A program made the translations under genes and the position numbers. Below the pieces are notes generated by a model. That model was not told the origin of the DNA, searched no databases, and saw nothing but the letters and a program-made list of their open reading frames with translations. Shown here in pieces: positions 23,971-32,375 of a DNA stretch of 41,623 nt. The stretch lies in the NCBI GenBank assembly GCA_025354825.1, contig JANXMC010000034.1, positions 1 to 41,623 on the forward strand, written 5' to 3'. Positions within the stretch are counted from its first letter, which is position 1. Every line of letters starts with the position of its first letter. The DNA comes from Myxococcales bacterium. GTDB lineage: Bacteria > Myxococcota_A > Polyangia > Polyangiales > Polyangiaceae.

Positions 23971-25625
23971 TTGCAGTCGTACGCCCCTTCCATCCCGCGC
24001 GTCACCGCGTTGTAGCGGCGCCCGGAGGACTGGAAAAACGGCAATCCCGCGCCGTTCCGCGCGACGCAGAAGACATCGATGTTCGAGGGCGCTTCGCCTG
24101 TCGCGATATCGAAGTCCAGCGGGCCGCTCGCGCCGTCAAAATCGATGGGGGCGCCCGATCGGAGAATGCGAAAGGCGTCGTTGATGCCGCCGGGGCCGAC
24201 TTCGATTCGTGAGCCACCGACCATTTGCGGCATGGCCGATGCGATGGATCGGCCGTCGACCGGGACGGTGTCGCTCGACGCGCCGAGCGCCACCACGGCG
24301 TAGGCGACGAGGTACACCCCGTCGTACGCGCCGGGGACCCCGAAGATTTGCGCGGTGTCGCCGTAGCGGGCGCCGTAGCGCAAATTGAAGGAATCGGTGA
24401 GCGGCCCCTCGCTTCGCGGAACGGTGCCGCGAAGACGCTCGCGAAGCGCGTTGTCGCTCTTGCACGCGTCGAGCAGCTCGGTCACTTCGACGCCGTCCGC
24501 GAGAACGTAATAGGGGCGAGCTACCCCCGCGGGCCACGCCGCTTCGAGGGGGACGACGATGCTCGTGACCGCCTCGGTAGTGCCGACGAGAAGAACGATG
24601 TCAGGGGCGAGAGCCACGAGGCTCGAGCTCACATCGGGCGCGGACGTAGGGGCATATTCGGATTGCACGAAGGCGCCGGCGTTCTCCGGCGCGCCAACCG
24701 GATATCCGTTCAACGTGAGGCCCGCGAGGGTGAGCGACGAGAGCGCCGAGCCGTAGGCGTCCCCCTTGGAGACGACGGCAAGCTTCACGCGATCGGGCGC
24801 GCGGGTGGCCTTGACGATGGTCTCGACGGCTCCGAGCTGGTCGCGAATCGCCACCGCTTGGAGCGTGTCGGAAGGGGCCGTGCGCCATACGAGACCGTTG
24901 TCCGCGAGGCCCGTGATGACGGGGCTCGTGGCGCTCGACGAGATGAGGAATGTGCCCGTGGGGATGGCCGAGAGCTGCGCGACGCGAATCGTCTTCCCGC
25001 TGTCGCTCGCCCCCATGATTGCAGGCAGATGGAGGTCTGTCGTGATGTGGCGCGCCGCACGAACGGCATCGACCGAGTCGTCGCAGGAGAGAAATGCGAA
25101 GGGGCGCACAACGCCGCCCGCGCCGCCGGGAAGGCCTACGGCAGTCTGCGAGATTTCCGATGTCGCGAGCGCCATGGCGTTCTCGAAGGCCACTCCCGTG
25201 GATGCATTGATTCCCCGAATCCCGTTTAGGGCGCCGACCACGACGGCGTTGTCGTCGGTCGCATCTCCGAAATAGCGAGGGCAGTCTTCGGAGAGGAGAT
25301 CTGCGCAGAGCTTGGTGGTCCGGTCGCATATGCGCGGGCTCGCCCCGCCGTCGCGAGCAAGGGGCGTGCAATCAGAGCTCTTTGCGCACGACGCCCCGGT
25401 CGTGGCGGCACACGTTCGATCGGGCGTGCACACGGCGGTTGCGAACGCGCCTCCACGCGCTTGGCAGTCGGTATTGGAGACGCATTGATCGGCGCCACGG
25501 CTCACGAGGAGCGAGCAGCCCGTGCTCACGACGACGACTGCCGCGAGGGCTGCGACGAGCCGGGGGACGAAGACCATGACGAAGGAGGGTGCGGCGTCAG
25601 CGAGAGGGCGCACGTGCCGCAACAT
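23967..25625 (-). CDS. Lipoprotein with type I periplasmic binding-protein fold (LivK-like)
   Basis: A 552-residue lipoprotein (536 if the ATG at 25577 is used). The lipobox is VSTGCSLL; directly after it comes a Cys-rich segment (ADQCVSNTDC ... VCTPDRTC ... CAKSSDC). The main domain from about residue 130 is a Peripla_BP_6-like receptor: VVVGALNGIRG, FLSCDDS, IMGASDSGKT, FLISSSATSP and VWRTAPSD, as in branched-chain amino-acid receptors. No permease or ATPase gene is present, so it is more likely a ligand sensor than a transport component. The start lies 1 nt after the TPR/PEGA gene stop and its end overlaps the GH20 start, so it belongs to cassette A. Confidence 0.88.
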   Translation of the reverse strand: MLRHVRPLADAAPSFVMVFVPRLVAALAAVVVVSTGCSLLVSRGADQCVSNTDCQARGGAFATAVCTPDRTCAATTGASCAKSSDCTPLARDGGASPRICDRTTKLCADLLSEDCPRYFGDATDDNAVVVGALNGIRGINASTGVAFENAMALATSEISQTAVGLPGGAGGVVRPFAFLSCDDSVDAVRAARHITTDLHLPAIMGASDSGKTIRVAQLSAIPTGTFLISSSATSPVITGLADNGLVWRTAPSDTLQAVAIRDQLGAVETIVKATRAPDRVKLAVVSKGDAYGSALSSLTLAGLTLNGYPVGAPENAGAFVQSEYAPTSAPDVSSSLVALAPDIVLLVGTTEAVTSIVVPLEAAWPAGVARPYYVLADGVEVTELLDACKSDNALRERLRGTVPRSEGPLTDSFNLRYGARYGDTAQIFGVPGAYDGVYLVAYAVVALGASSDTVPVDGRSIASAMPQMVGGSRIEVGPGGINDAFRILRSGAPIDFDGASGPLDFDIATGEAPSNIDVFCVARNGAGLPFFQSSGRRYNAVTRGMEGAYDCK

Positions 25626-25626
25626 C

Positions 25627-26673
25627 TCAGAAGCTCGCGTCGAGGCGAAGCGCCATCAAGCCGACGGAGAGCGTTGGCGCAAGCGCCGACGAGCCCGCGA
25701 GAGACGAGCTGCGCGCAGGCGTGCGGGCAGAAGGTCGGAGGAGGGTGACGTAGACGGCGGCGCAGGCCGTGGCTGCCGTGGCGATAAGAAGAACGTCGGT
25801 GGCGGAGGCGAAGTCGCGAACGCGGCCGTCGCGCGCGACGAGGTCGTCGTGGGAGGCGCCGAGTTGGTTGCGCGCGTGGGCGAGGCGTGACGATTGATCG
25901 AGCGCAAGAACGCCGGCGACGGTGGTGGCGACGGCGAGCGCGCCAGTGCCGCCCCAGAGGACCCATGGCAGGATCGCCGGGTCCCCCTTCGGCGGCGCGT
26001 CGCGCGCGGGGTCGGCACCGGTGCCCGCGCCCTGCGGCGGCGCGGAGGACGGCGCGGCATCGGCGTCGAATGCGATCTCGACGCCGACGGTTGCGCCACC
26101 GGCGGCGGTGACAGCACGCGTGGCAACGACGCGCCCGCTCTGTATGGCCTCGAGTCGGTGGACGCCGGCGTTGACGTAGAACGCCGACGGCAACGGCGTG
26201 GTGCCGACCCGCTCGCCGTCCAACCGAACTTCGGCGCCAGATCGCGGGCACGTGACGACCAACGTCGCAACCTGCGTCCGCAACAGGGCGACCTCGCGCT
26301 CCACTTCGGCACGGCGGGCAGACGACGTCTGCCCGGTCGTGTCGCCAAGGCCGCGCTCGTAAGCGTCGAGGGCGCGCGCGCGGTCGCCGAGCTCGGCGTG
26401 CACGGCGCCGATGTTGAACAGGGTTCGCGCGTGAGGCGCGCTGGCCTGAGCGGACTCGAACTCGTGGAGCGCGATGCGAAGGTCGTTCGCCGTGAAGGCC
26501 GCGACGCCCGCGCGAAAGTGCTTGTCCGCGTCGATGGACGCGGCTGATGGCGTCGACGCCGCGACCGGCTTTGAATCGTCGCCGCTCGCTGCGAGGGGGG
26601 CGGCGATGAGGCACGCGGCGATCAGGGTCGCGACCTGTCGGCGACCGGGAGCGGTGCACCGCGACGCGTTCAT
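25627..26673 (-). CDS. Signal peptide/TPR/PEGA/two-TM membrane protein (cassette A)
   Basis: A 348-residue envelope protein. Order: signal peptide (residues ~1-30); two or so TPR repeats (residues ~45-115; HFRAGVAAFTANDLRIALHEF, TLFNIGAVHAELGD in pieces); a PEGA domain (~137-205) with GAEVRLDGERVGTTPLP and an HRLEAIQSG turn; a proline/alanine linker; then two hydrophobic helices (~238-258 and ~296-315) separated by ~35 polar residues with a short C-terminal tail. It is a close architectural match to the cassette B gene at 36698-37699. The ATG overlaps the kinase stop by 4 nt, so it should be made together with that kinase and is a candidate partner or substrate. Confidence 0.9.
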   Translation of the reverse strand: MNASRCTAPGRRQVATLIAACLIAAPLAASGDDSKPVAASTPSAASIDADKHFRAGVAAFTANDLRIALHEFESAQASAPHARTLFNIGAVHAELGDRARALDAYERGLGDTTGQTSSARRAEVEREVALLRTQVATLVVTCPRSGAEVRLDGERVGTTPLPSAFYVNAGVHRLEAIQSGRVVATRAVTAAGGATVGVEIAFDADAAPSSAPPQGAGTGADPARDAPPKGDPAILPWVLWGGTGALAVATTVAGVLALDQSSRLAHARNQLGASHDDLVARDGRVRDFASATDVLLIATAATACAAVYVTLLRPSARTPARSSSLAGSSALAPTLSVGLMALRLDASF

Positions 26674-28220
26674 CGCGCGTACGGGCTTTCGGTGTCGATG
26701 CGGTGCGAGGTGGGGGGCTGCGGCTGCCCAAGCACCGGAGCCTGCGCCGACGAGGAGGGGCTCGCCGCGACCGCGCGCGACGGGTGCGCGACACGCGGGC
26801 GGGGCGGCGCCAACGTCGGAATCGACGTCGACGTGGCGGAGGTAGTTGGCACTACGGAATTGGCCACGATCGGCGCGCGGTCCGGCGCGCTCTCCGCCGT
26901 CGTCGGTGGCGGCGAATCGACCTTCGGCGGTGGGGGATTGGGCGGCGCGGGGGCGTTCGAAGTGGCGCCCGCCGCGGTTCGTGCGAGGGTCGGCGCATCC
27001 CCCGGAAGCGCCGCGCGGAAGAGCGCCGCGATGAGCACGACACCGAGAACAGAGACCGCGACGAGGGCGAACCGCGTTACGTGGCGCGGCGGAGCCGCGG
27101 TGCTCGTAACGACCGTGCGCCGGGCACCGCCGTCGGTCACGTGCGTGAGCCGCGTAGGGCTCGGCGTCAGCTCGGGGGCCGGGAGCGTCGGCATCGCATC
27201 GCGCCCCGCCGCCGGACGGTCGCTCGTGCCGGGGTCGCTCGATTCGCGAAGGCCGCGCCGTGCCGTATCGATCCGCGCGCGGAGGGCGACGCGCTCGTCG
27301 GCAAACTCATTGGCAATCAGCAGACCGAGCGCACGCCCGCTCGCCGCCTCGGTGCCGAGGGACGTGATGTACGCATCGAGCTCGGCGGCGAAGTCGGCCG
27401 CCGTGGCGTAGCGGTCGTTGCAGTCCGGCGCGAGGGCCTGCGCGAGAATCAATTCCAGCTCGGCGGCAACGCCGGGCACCGCATCGCGGATCGACGGGAT
27501 ATCGCCCGACATGAGCCGCTTCACCTGCACGCCGCTCGGCAGGCGGCCCCAAAGCGAACCGCCCGCGACGGATTCCCAAAGCATGACGCCCACGGCGAAG
27601 ACATCGGCGCGCCGATCGAGCTCTTCGCCGCGCGCCTGCTCGGGCCCCATGTACCCGACTTTGCCTTTGATGATCCCCGTTTCGGTCTTGAACGTGGCAC
27701 TCGCGTGTTTGGCGATTCCGAAGTCCAAGAGCTTGTTCTGCCCGTCGTAGGTGACGAACACGTTGTGGGGCGACACGTCGCGATGCACGAGGCTCAAGGG
27801 CTTGCCGTCGCAGTCGGCGACCTCGTGGGCGTGGTGAAGCCCCGAGAGCACGTCGGCGAGCACGCGTAGACGGTGCGCGAGCCGCACTTTTCCCGCGAAT
27901 CCGAAGCGATTTTGAATACGAAAGAGCGTCTGCCCTTCGAGGTATTCCATCGCGATGAAGTAGGTGCCCCCCTCCACTCCCACTTCATTCGTTTGTACGA
28001 TGTTCGGGTGATTGAGCTGCGCGGCGAGGCGCGCCTCGTCGAGGAACATGGCGAGAAAATCGGCATTCTCGGCAAGGTCGGATTTGAGGACTTTGAGCAC
28101 GACGAGCTTGCTGAAGCCGTTGGGGCCGGCGACGATGGCGAGATACACGTCGCCCATTCCGCCGCTGCCAAGCTCGGCGACGATGCGGTACTTCCCAAGC
28201 TCTCTCAACGCTTCCGCCAT
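26670..28220 (-). CDS. Transmembrane Ser/Thr protein kinase (cassette A)
   Basis: A 516-residue Hanks-type kinase. Glycine loop GSGGMG (18-23), Lys43, alpha-C Glu62, catalytic HRDVSPHN (His146, Asp148, Asn153), DFG at 166-168 and PEQ at 193-195 are all present, so it should be active. A variable Ser/Thr/Pro-rich juxtamembrane part follows, then one membrane helix (~384-406) and a ~110-residue periplasmic tail rich in Pro, Ala and Ser that ends RIDTESPYAR. No recognised sensor domain is in the tail. First gene of cassette A; its stop overlaps the TPR/PEGA start by 4 nt. The promoter must lie in the 142-nt gap to the divergent phosphoesterase gene. Confidence 0.95.
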   Translation of the reverse strand: MAEALRELGKYRIVAELGSGGMGDVYLAIVAGPNGFSKLVVLKVLKSDLAENADFLAMFLDEARLAAQLNHPNIVQTNEVGVEGGTYFIAMEYLEGQTLFRIQNRFGFAGKVRLAHRLRVLADVLSGLHHAHEVADCDGKPLSLVHRDVSPHNVFVTYDGQNKLLDFGIAKHASATFKTETGIIKGKVGYMGPEQARGEELDRRADVFAVGVMLWESVAGGSLWGRLPSGVQVKRLMSGDIPSIRDAVPGVAAELELILAQALAPDCNDRYATAADFAAELDAYITSLGTEAASGRALGLLIANEFADERVALRARIDTARRGLRESSDPGTSDRPAAGRDAMPTLPAPELTPSPTRLTHVTDGGARRTVVTSTAAPPRHVTRFALVAVSVLGVVLIAALFRAALPGDAPTLARTAAGATSNAPAPPNPPPPKVDSPPPTTAESAPDRAPIVANSVVPTTSATSTSIPTLAPPRPRVAHPSRAVAASPSSSAQAPVLGQPQPPTSHRIDTESPYAR

Positions 28221-28362
28221 CGCTCAGCTCACGCTCGGCGACTGCACGCGACCAGCCCACCCCATGGGCCGAGCGTACCACCCGAGTTTCTGCGTGTCGT
28301 CGCCCTCGCTCGGGGCGATTTGCGCCTTGCGGGACCGGCGCTCTCGCTCTCATGGTGAAGGG

Positions 28363-29919
28363 ATGGGATTTTTCCGTAGAACCGCCCCTACCGCGCTGCT
28401 CGCGGTCGCGTACGCGTGCACGGGCACGGGCTCCGGCGGGGCGGGCTTCGTCGCATCGTCACCTCCTTCGGGCACCGTCGCCGCGACGGATTCGCAGACG
28501 CTCGCCGTGGTTCACGCGCTGGTGCAGCTCGAGCCACGCAAGCCAACGATCCCGGCGAACCTTGAGGCGCTCGTGGCTGAAGGGTGGGGCGCCACACGCG
28601 TGGCGGCCGGCGAGCCGCCCACGGACAAGTCGCCGCCGGGGCCGACGCATCCGGCGTCGGGCCCAAATCGCAAGCGCCTCGTTCGGTTCGCGCACGTGTC
28701 CGATCTCCAATTGGCCGACGACGAATCGCCCACGCGTCTGTGCGTTTCCGACGGTCCGCCGCCCATCGAAGGGGCATTTCGCCCGCAAGAGGGGTACGGC
28801 TGCCGCATGGTGAACGCCGTCGTGAAGACGGTGAACCGCATCCACGCGGATGCGCCCATCGACATGGTGGTCCTCGGCGGCGACAACGCGGACAACGCGC
28901 AGAAGAACGAGCTGTCGTGGGTGCTCGGCATTCTCAACGGCGGCGCGCCGATCACGTGCGATTCGGGCGACCGGAACGACCTCGTGCCGGGCCCCGACAA
29001 CGATCCGAAAGACACCTTCACGCCCGAGGGGCTCGCGATCCCGTGGCTCTGGGTCACGGGGAATCACGATATCGAAGTTCAAGGGAACCTCGTCGTCGAC
29101 GCCGCGCAGATGGCCATTGCGATTGGCAACAACGCGAGCGGCGGAACGCGGGACTATTCGCAGCCGGGCGCGCCGATCGCGCGCGGACAGGTCATAGCCG
29201 ATCCGTCGCGGGCGCTCTTAACTTCGGCAGACATGGTGGCCACGCTCCTCGCGAGCACGGGAAAAAGCGGCACGAACGGCCACGGCCTCACAGACTTCTC
29301 GAGGCGCCGCGGCAAGGCGTTTTACACCTACGACGTGCCGGGTTCGCCCATTCGTTTCATCGTGCTCGACCTCGCGTGCGAGCTTGGGGGCGCCGATGGG
29401 CTTTTGCGCCGCGAAGATCTCGACGGCTTCGTCCTCCCCGAGATCGACCGCGCGGCGGCCGACGGGAAGCTCGTCGTCCTAACCTCCCATCAGGCGGCCG
29501 ATGCCATCGGCGACGGCACCGGTGCGGGCGGGCCGCCTATCGACAACGTCCTCACCTCGAAAGAGTGGGAGCGTGTCATTGCCGACGCCAAGCCCGTCAT
29601 CGTCAATCTCGTAGGCCACGCCCACTCGTTCCGCACGCGCTACCTCGGCGATTCGCGGGGTGGCGCGTGGGAAGTGCAGAGCGACGCGATTGCCGACTTT
29701 CCCAACCAGTTTCGTCTTATCGAGATATGGGACGAGGACGACGGGTGGGTGAGCATTCGCGCGTCGGGCGTCGACTTTCTCACCGACGGCGATCCGCTCG
29801 CGGCCCAGGCACGAACCCTCGCCGTGGTCGACTACGCGTCGGGGTGGACGGGCGACGGCCTCGGCAAACGGGAAGACCGCAACGTCATCCTTTGGACGAA
29901 GAAGCCTTCGTCCCGTTGA
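28363..29919 (+). CDS. Calcineurin-like metallophosphoesterase lipoprotein (PPA1498-like)
   Basis: A 518-residue exported protein: short signal peptide with AVAYACTG near residue 19, a ~60-residue spacer and a metallophosphoesterase core. Metal motifs are HVSDLQLADDE (motif I, D-x-Q in place of D-x-H), GGDNADN, GNHDIE, SHQ and GHAHS. The Gln variant and the SDLQ...D...SP pattern are those of a known subfamily (TIGR03767/03768 type), so it is not a lesion. The phosphoester substrate is unknown. The ATG at 28363 is preferred because the signal peptide starts there; the upstream in-frame extension overlaps the divergent kinase. Its 3' end overlaps the acyl-CoA synthetase gene by 35 nt tail to tail. 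Confidence 0.88.
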   Translation: MGFFRRTAPTALLAVAYACTGTGSGGAGFVASSPPSGTVAATDSQTLAVVHALVQLEPRKPTIPANLEALVAEGWGATRVAAGEPPTDKSPPGPTHPASGPNRKRLVRFAHVSDLQLADDESPTRLCVSDGPPPIEGAFRPQEGYGCRMVNAVVKTVNRIHADAPIDMVVLGGDNADNAQKNELSWVLGILNGGAPITCDSGDRNDLVPGPDNDPKDTFTPEGLAIPWLWVTGNHDIEVQGNLVVDAAQMAIAIGNNASGGTRDYSQPGAPIARGQVIADPSRALLTSADMVATLLASTGKSGTNGHGLTDFSRRRGKAFYTYDVPGSPIRFIVLDLACELGGADGLLRREDLDGFVLPEIDRAAADGKLVVLTSHQAADAIGDGTGAGGPPIDNVLTSKEWERVIADAKPVIVNLVGHAHSFRTRYLGDSRGGAWEVQSDAIADFPNQFRLIEIWDEDDGWVSIRASGVDFLTDGDPLAAQARTLAVVDYASGWTGDGLGKREDRNVILWTKKPSSR

Positions 29920-31516
29920 CAAGCACATCGCCGTGCTCTTCGCGCAGCTTGGACTTTAGGAATTTCCCGGTCGACGTGCGGGGAATTTGCGCCATGTAAA
30001 CGTACGCGTCGGGGAGCCAGAACTTGGCGAAGCGCGTGCCGAGGTGCGCGGCGAGATCCCCATCGGTGACGCTCTCCCCCTCTTTGAGGACGATGGCCGC
30101 GACGGGACGCTCGTCCCATTTCGGGTCGCGCCCGGCGAAGACCGCGGCCTCGAGCACAGACGGGTGGCTCATGAGGGCGTTCTCGAGATCGACGCTGCTG
30201 ATCCATTCGCCGCCAGACTTGATGACGTCCTTCGAGCGATCCGTAATTCGCATATAGCCGTCGGCGTCGATCGTGACGACGTCACCCGTTTTGAACCAGC
30301 CGTCTTTCGTGAAGCGGTCGGCGCCCTCGTCACCGAAATAGGAAACTGCGACCCACGGGCCGCGCACCTCGAGCTCGCCCATCGTCTCCCCGTCCCACGG
30401 GAGCGTCTTGCCGTCGGCACCCACGTGGCGCTGCTCGACGAACGGCACCGGATACCCTTGGCTCGCGCGGATGGCGAGGCGCTCTTCCTCCGATTTGCCC
30501 GCGAGGTGATGGCGCACGCGGGCAACGGTGCCGAGTGGGTTCATCTCGGTCATTCCCCACGCGTGAATCACGTCGAGGTTGTGACGCTTGCTAAACCCGT
30601 CGATCATGGAAGGCGGAGCCGCCGCACCTCCGATGACCATCGTGCGAACGGTGCTCAAGTCCCACCGCTTCGGAGCCTTGTCGAGCTCGTTGAGAATACC
30701 GATCCAGATCGTAGGGACGCCGCCCGCGATGGTGACGCGCTCTTGCGCCATGAGATCGAGCAGCGACACGGGGTCGAGGTGGCTGCCCGGAAAAACGAGC
30801 TTCGCGCCCGTTGTCACCGCCATGTACGGCAGCCCCCACGCCGAGGCGTGGAACATTGGCACCACGGGCATGATGATGTCGTCGTTTCCCACCGAAAGCG
30901 CGTCGCGCATCGTGCCGACGAGGGCGTGGAGAATGATCGAACGGTGACTGTAAAGTACACCCTTCGGGTTCCCCGTCGTCCCGGACGTGTAGCAAAGCAT
31001 TGACGCTTCGGTCTCGGCCAAGGCCGGGTATTCGTACTCGTCGCGCGCGTCGGCGAGGAGCGCTTCGTAATCGAGCTCGCCCGCGGGGGTGGGGCCGTCG
31101 TCGGCAATGATGATCACGTGACGAAGCGTCGAGATGCGATCGCGGAATTTAGCAAAGAGCGGGAGCAGCGACCGGTCGACGATGACGACCTTGTCCTCCC
31201 CGTGATTGGCGATGTACGCAAGCTCGTTGGGGTGGAGGCGAAGGTTGAGCGTGTGGACGACCGCGCCCATCGCCGGGATACCGAAGTAGGCTTCGAGGTG
31301 GCGGTGGTGATTCCACGCGAGGGTCGCCACGCGATCGCCTCGCTGAACCCCAAGCTTGGTGAGCGCGTTCGCGAGCTTCGCGGCGCGCCGCTCCAGATCG
31401 GCATAGGTGTGCCGCCGGAGCGTCTTGTCGGGCATACGACTGACGATCTCGCTCTTCGGATGAATCTCGCGGGCGCGCTCGAGCAAATGCGTAATCGTGA
31501 GCGGGAAATCCATCAT
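29885..31516 (-). CDS. AMP-dependent fatty acyl-CoA synthetase (AlkK/FadD-like)
   Basis: A 543-residue adenylating enzyme that activates a carboxylic acid to its acyl-CoA. Markers are LCYTSGTTGNPKGVLYSH (P-loop core), GWGMTEMNP-like HAWGMTEMNP, GELEVRGPWV, DGWFKTGDV, RITDRSKDVIKSGGEWIS and PRTSTGKFLKSKL with the catalytic Lys. The N-terminus MMDFPLTITHLLERA resembles medium-chain acyl-CoA synthetases of the AlkK type, hence the start at 31516 rather than 31549. Chain length cannot be stated. It stands alone; the HD gene is divergent and its tail overlaps the phosphoesterase. Confidence 0.94.
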   Translation of the reverse strand: MMDFPLTITHLLERAREIHPKSEIVSRMPDKTLRRHTYADLERRAAKLANALTKLGVQRGDRVATLAWNHHRHLEAYFGIPAMGAVVHTLNLRLHPNELAYIANHGEDKVVIVDRSLLPLFAKFRDRISTLRHVIIIADDGPTPAGELDYEALLADARDEYEYPALAETEASMLCYTSGTTGNPKGVLYSHRSIILHALVGTMRDALSVGNDDIIMPVVPMFHASAWGLPYMAVTTGAKLVFPGSHLDPVSLLDLMAQERVTIAGGVPTIWIGILNELDKAPKRWDLSTVRTMVIGGAAAPPSMIDGFSKRHNLDVIHAWGMTEMNPLGTVARVRHHLAGKSEEERLAIRASQGYPVPFVEQRHVGADGKTLPWDGETMGELEVRGPWVAVSYFGDEGADRFTKDGWFKTGDVVTIDADGYMRITDRSKDVIKSGGEWISSVDLENALMSHPSVLEAAVFAGRDPKWDERPVAAIVLKEGESVTDGDLAAHLGTRFAKFWLPDAYVYMAQIPRTSTGKFLKSKLREEHGDVLVNGTKASSSKG

Positions 31517-31583
31517 TCGCGAAGGGAGCATCGATGACCTCGCGGCCATCCTACGCGGCGCGGTCCTATGGCATAAGCCTAAG

Positions 31584-32252
31584 ATGAGCGACCCCCCGCA
31601 CGCGACGCGTTACGCCGACCTCTTGTCTCGCCTTGCCGTCGTTGCAGAGGCGCGATGCGACGGCGTCGAACCGGCCCACGATTTTCTTCACGTGCGACGC
31701 GTCGCAGCGAACGCCGCGCGAATCGCTCGCGCCGAGGGGGCGCGCGTCGAGATCGCTATCGCTGCGGCAACGCTGCACGAGCTTTTCACCTACCCTAAAG
31801 GTCACCCCGATTCGCCCCGCTCGGGAGACGTTTGCGCAGAGCATGCGAAGGTCGTCTTGAAAGACGAAGCGTGCCCCGACGAGCTCGTCGAGCCTATTTG
31901 CTACGCCATTCGCGTGCATCCGTTCTCGCGCGGGATCGTGCCCGAAACGCTCGAGGCCAAAGTCCTTCAAGATGCCGATCGCCTCGATGCCATTGGAGCC
32001 ATCGGGATCGCGCGCTGCTTCGCGAGCTGCGCCGACATGAAGAGGCCGTTCTATTCGGCAGTCGATCCGTTCTGTGAGGCGCGCGAGCCCGACGATAAAC
32101 AGTGGGGAATCGATCACTTTTACAAGAAGCTATTGCGAATCCCAGATGGGATGCACACCAAAACCGCGCGCGATGCCGCCACCCTGCGCGTGGGTGTGAT
32201 GAGAGAGTATCTAAAAGCGCTGGCGATCGAGGTGCACGGCGCCGAAGGGTGA
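31584..32252 (+). CDS. HD-domain phosphohydrolase, YedJ-like
   Basis: A 222-residue HD-superfamily protein. It keeps the first His in HDFLHVRRVAANA, the YedJ-like segment GHPDSPRSGDVCAEHA and the last metal Asp in VLQDADRLDAIGAIGIAR. The central doublet that names the family reads His-Glu (TLHELF) rather than His-Asp, so metal binding may differ. HD proteins hydrolyse phosphate esters such as nucleotides. The ATG at 31584 starts the homologous region; the longer frame from 31497 reads into the acyl-CoA synthetase start. No partner gene is evident. Confidence 0.85.
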   Translation: MSDPPHATRYADLLSRLAVVAEARCDGVEPAHDFLHVRRVAANAARIARAEGARVEIAIAAATLHELFTYPKGHPDSPRSGDVCAEHAKVVLKDEACPDELVEPICYAIRVHPFSRGIVPETLEAKVLQDADRLDAIGAIGIARCFASCADMKRPFYSAVDPFCEAREPDDKQWGIDHFYKKLLRIPDGMHTKTARDAATLRVGVMREYLKALAIEVHGAEG

Positions 32253-32375
32253 GCGGAGAGCGGGGGGCGACCATTGGCGCGCCTCGCGTGCGCTATGCCT
32301 GGCCGCAGCAGGCGCATTTTGCGTAGCAGCTGCGTCGGGAGGCGTCGTTCGTGACGGTGGCGCCGCGCCGTAGGC

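Noticed and set aside
28012-28362. 117-residue upstream extension of the phosphoesterase
   Set aside because: It overlaps the kinase A coding region; the signal peptide begins at the ATG at 28363.
28363-29919. D-x-Q in motif I of the metallophosphoesterase as an inactivating change
   Set aside because: The SDLQ pattern is typical of a known metallophosphoesterase subfamily, so it is not a lesion.
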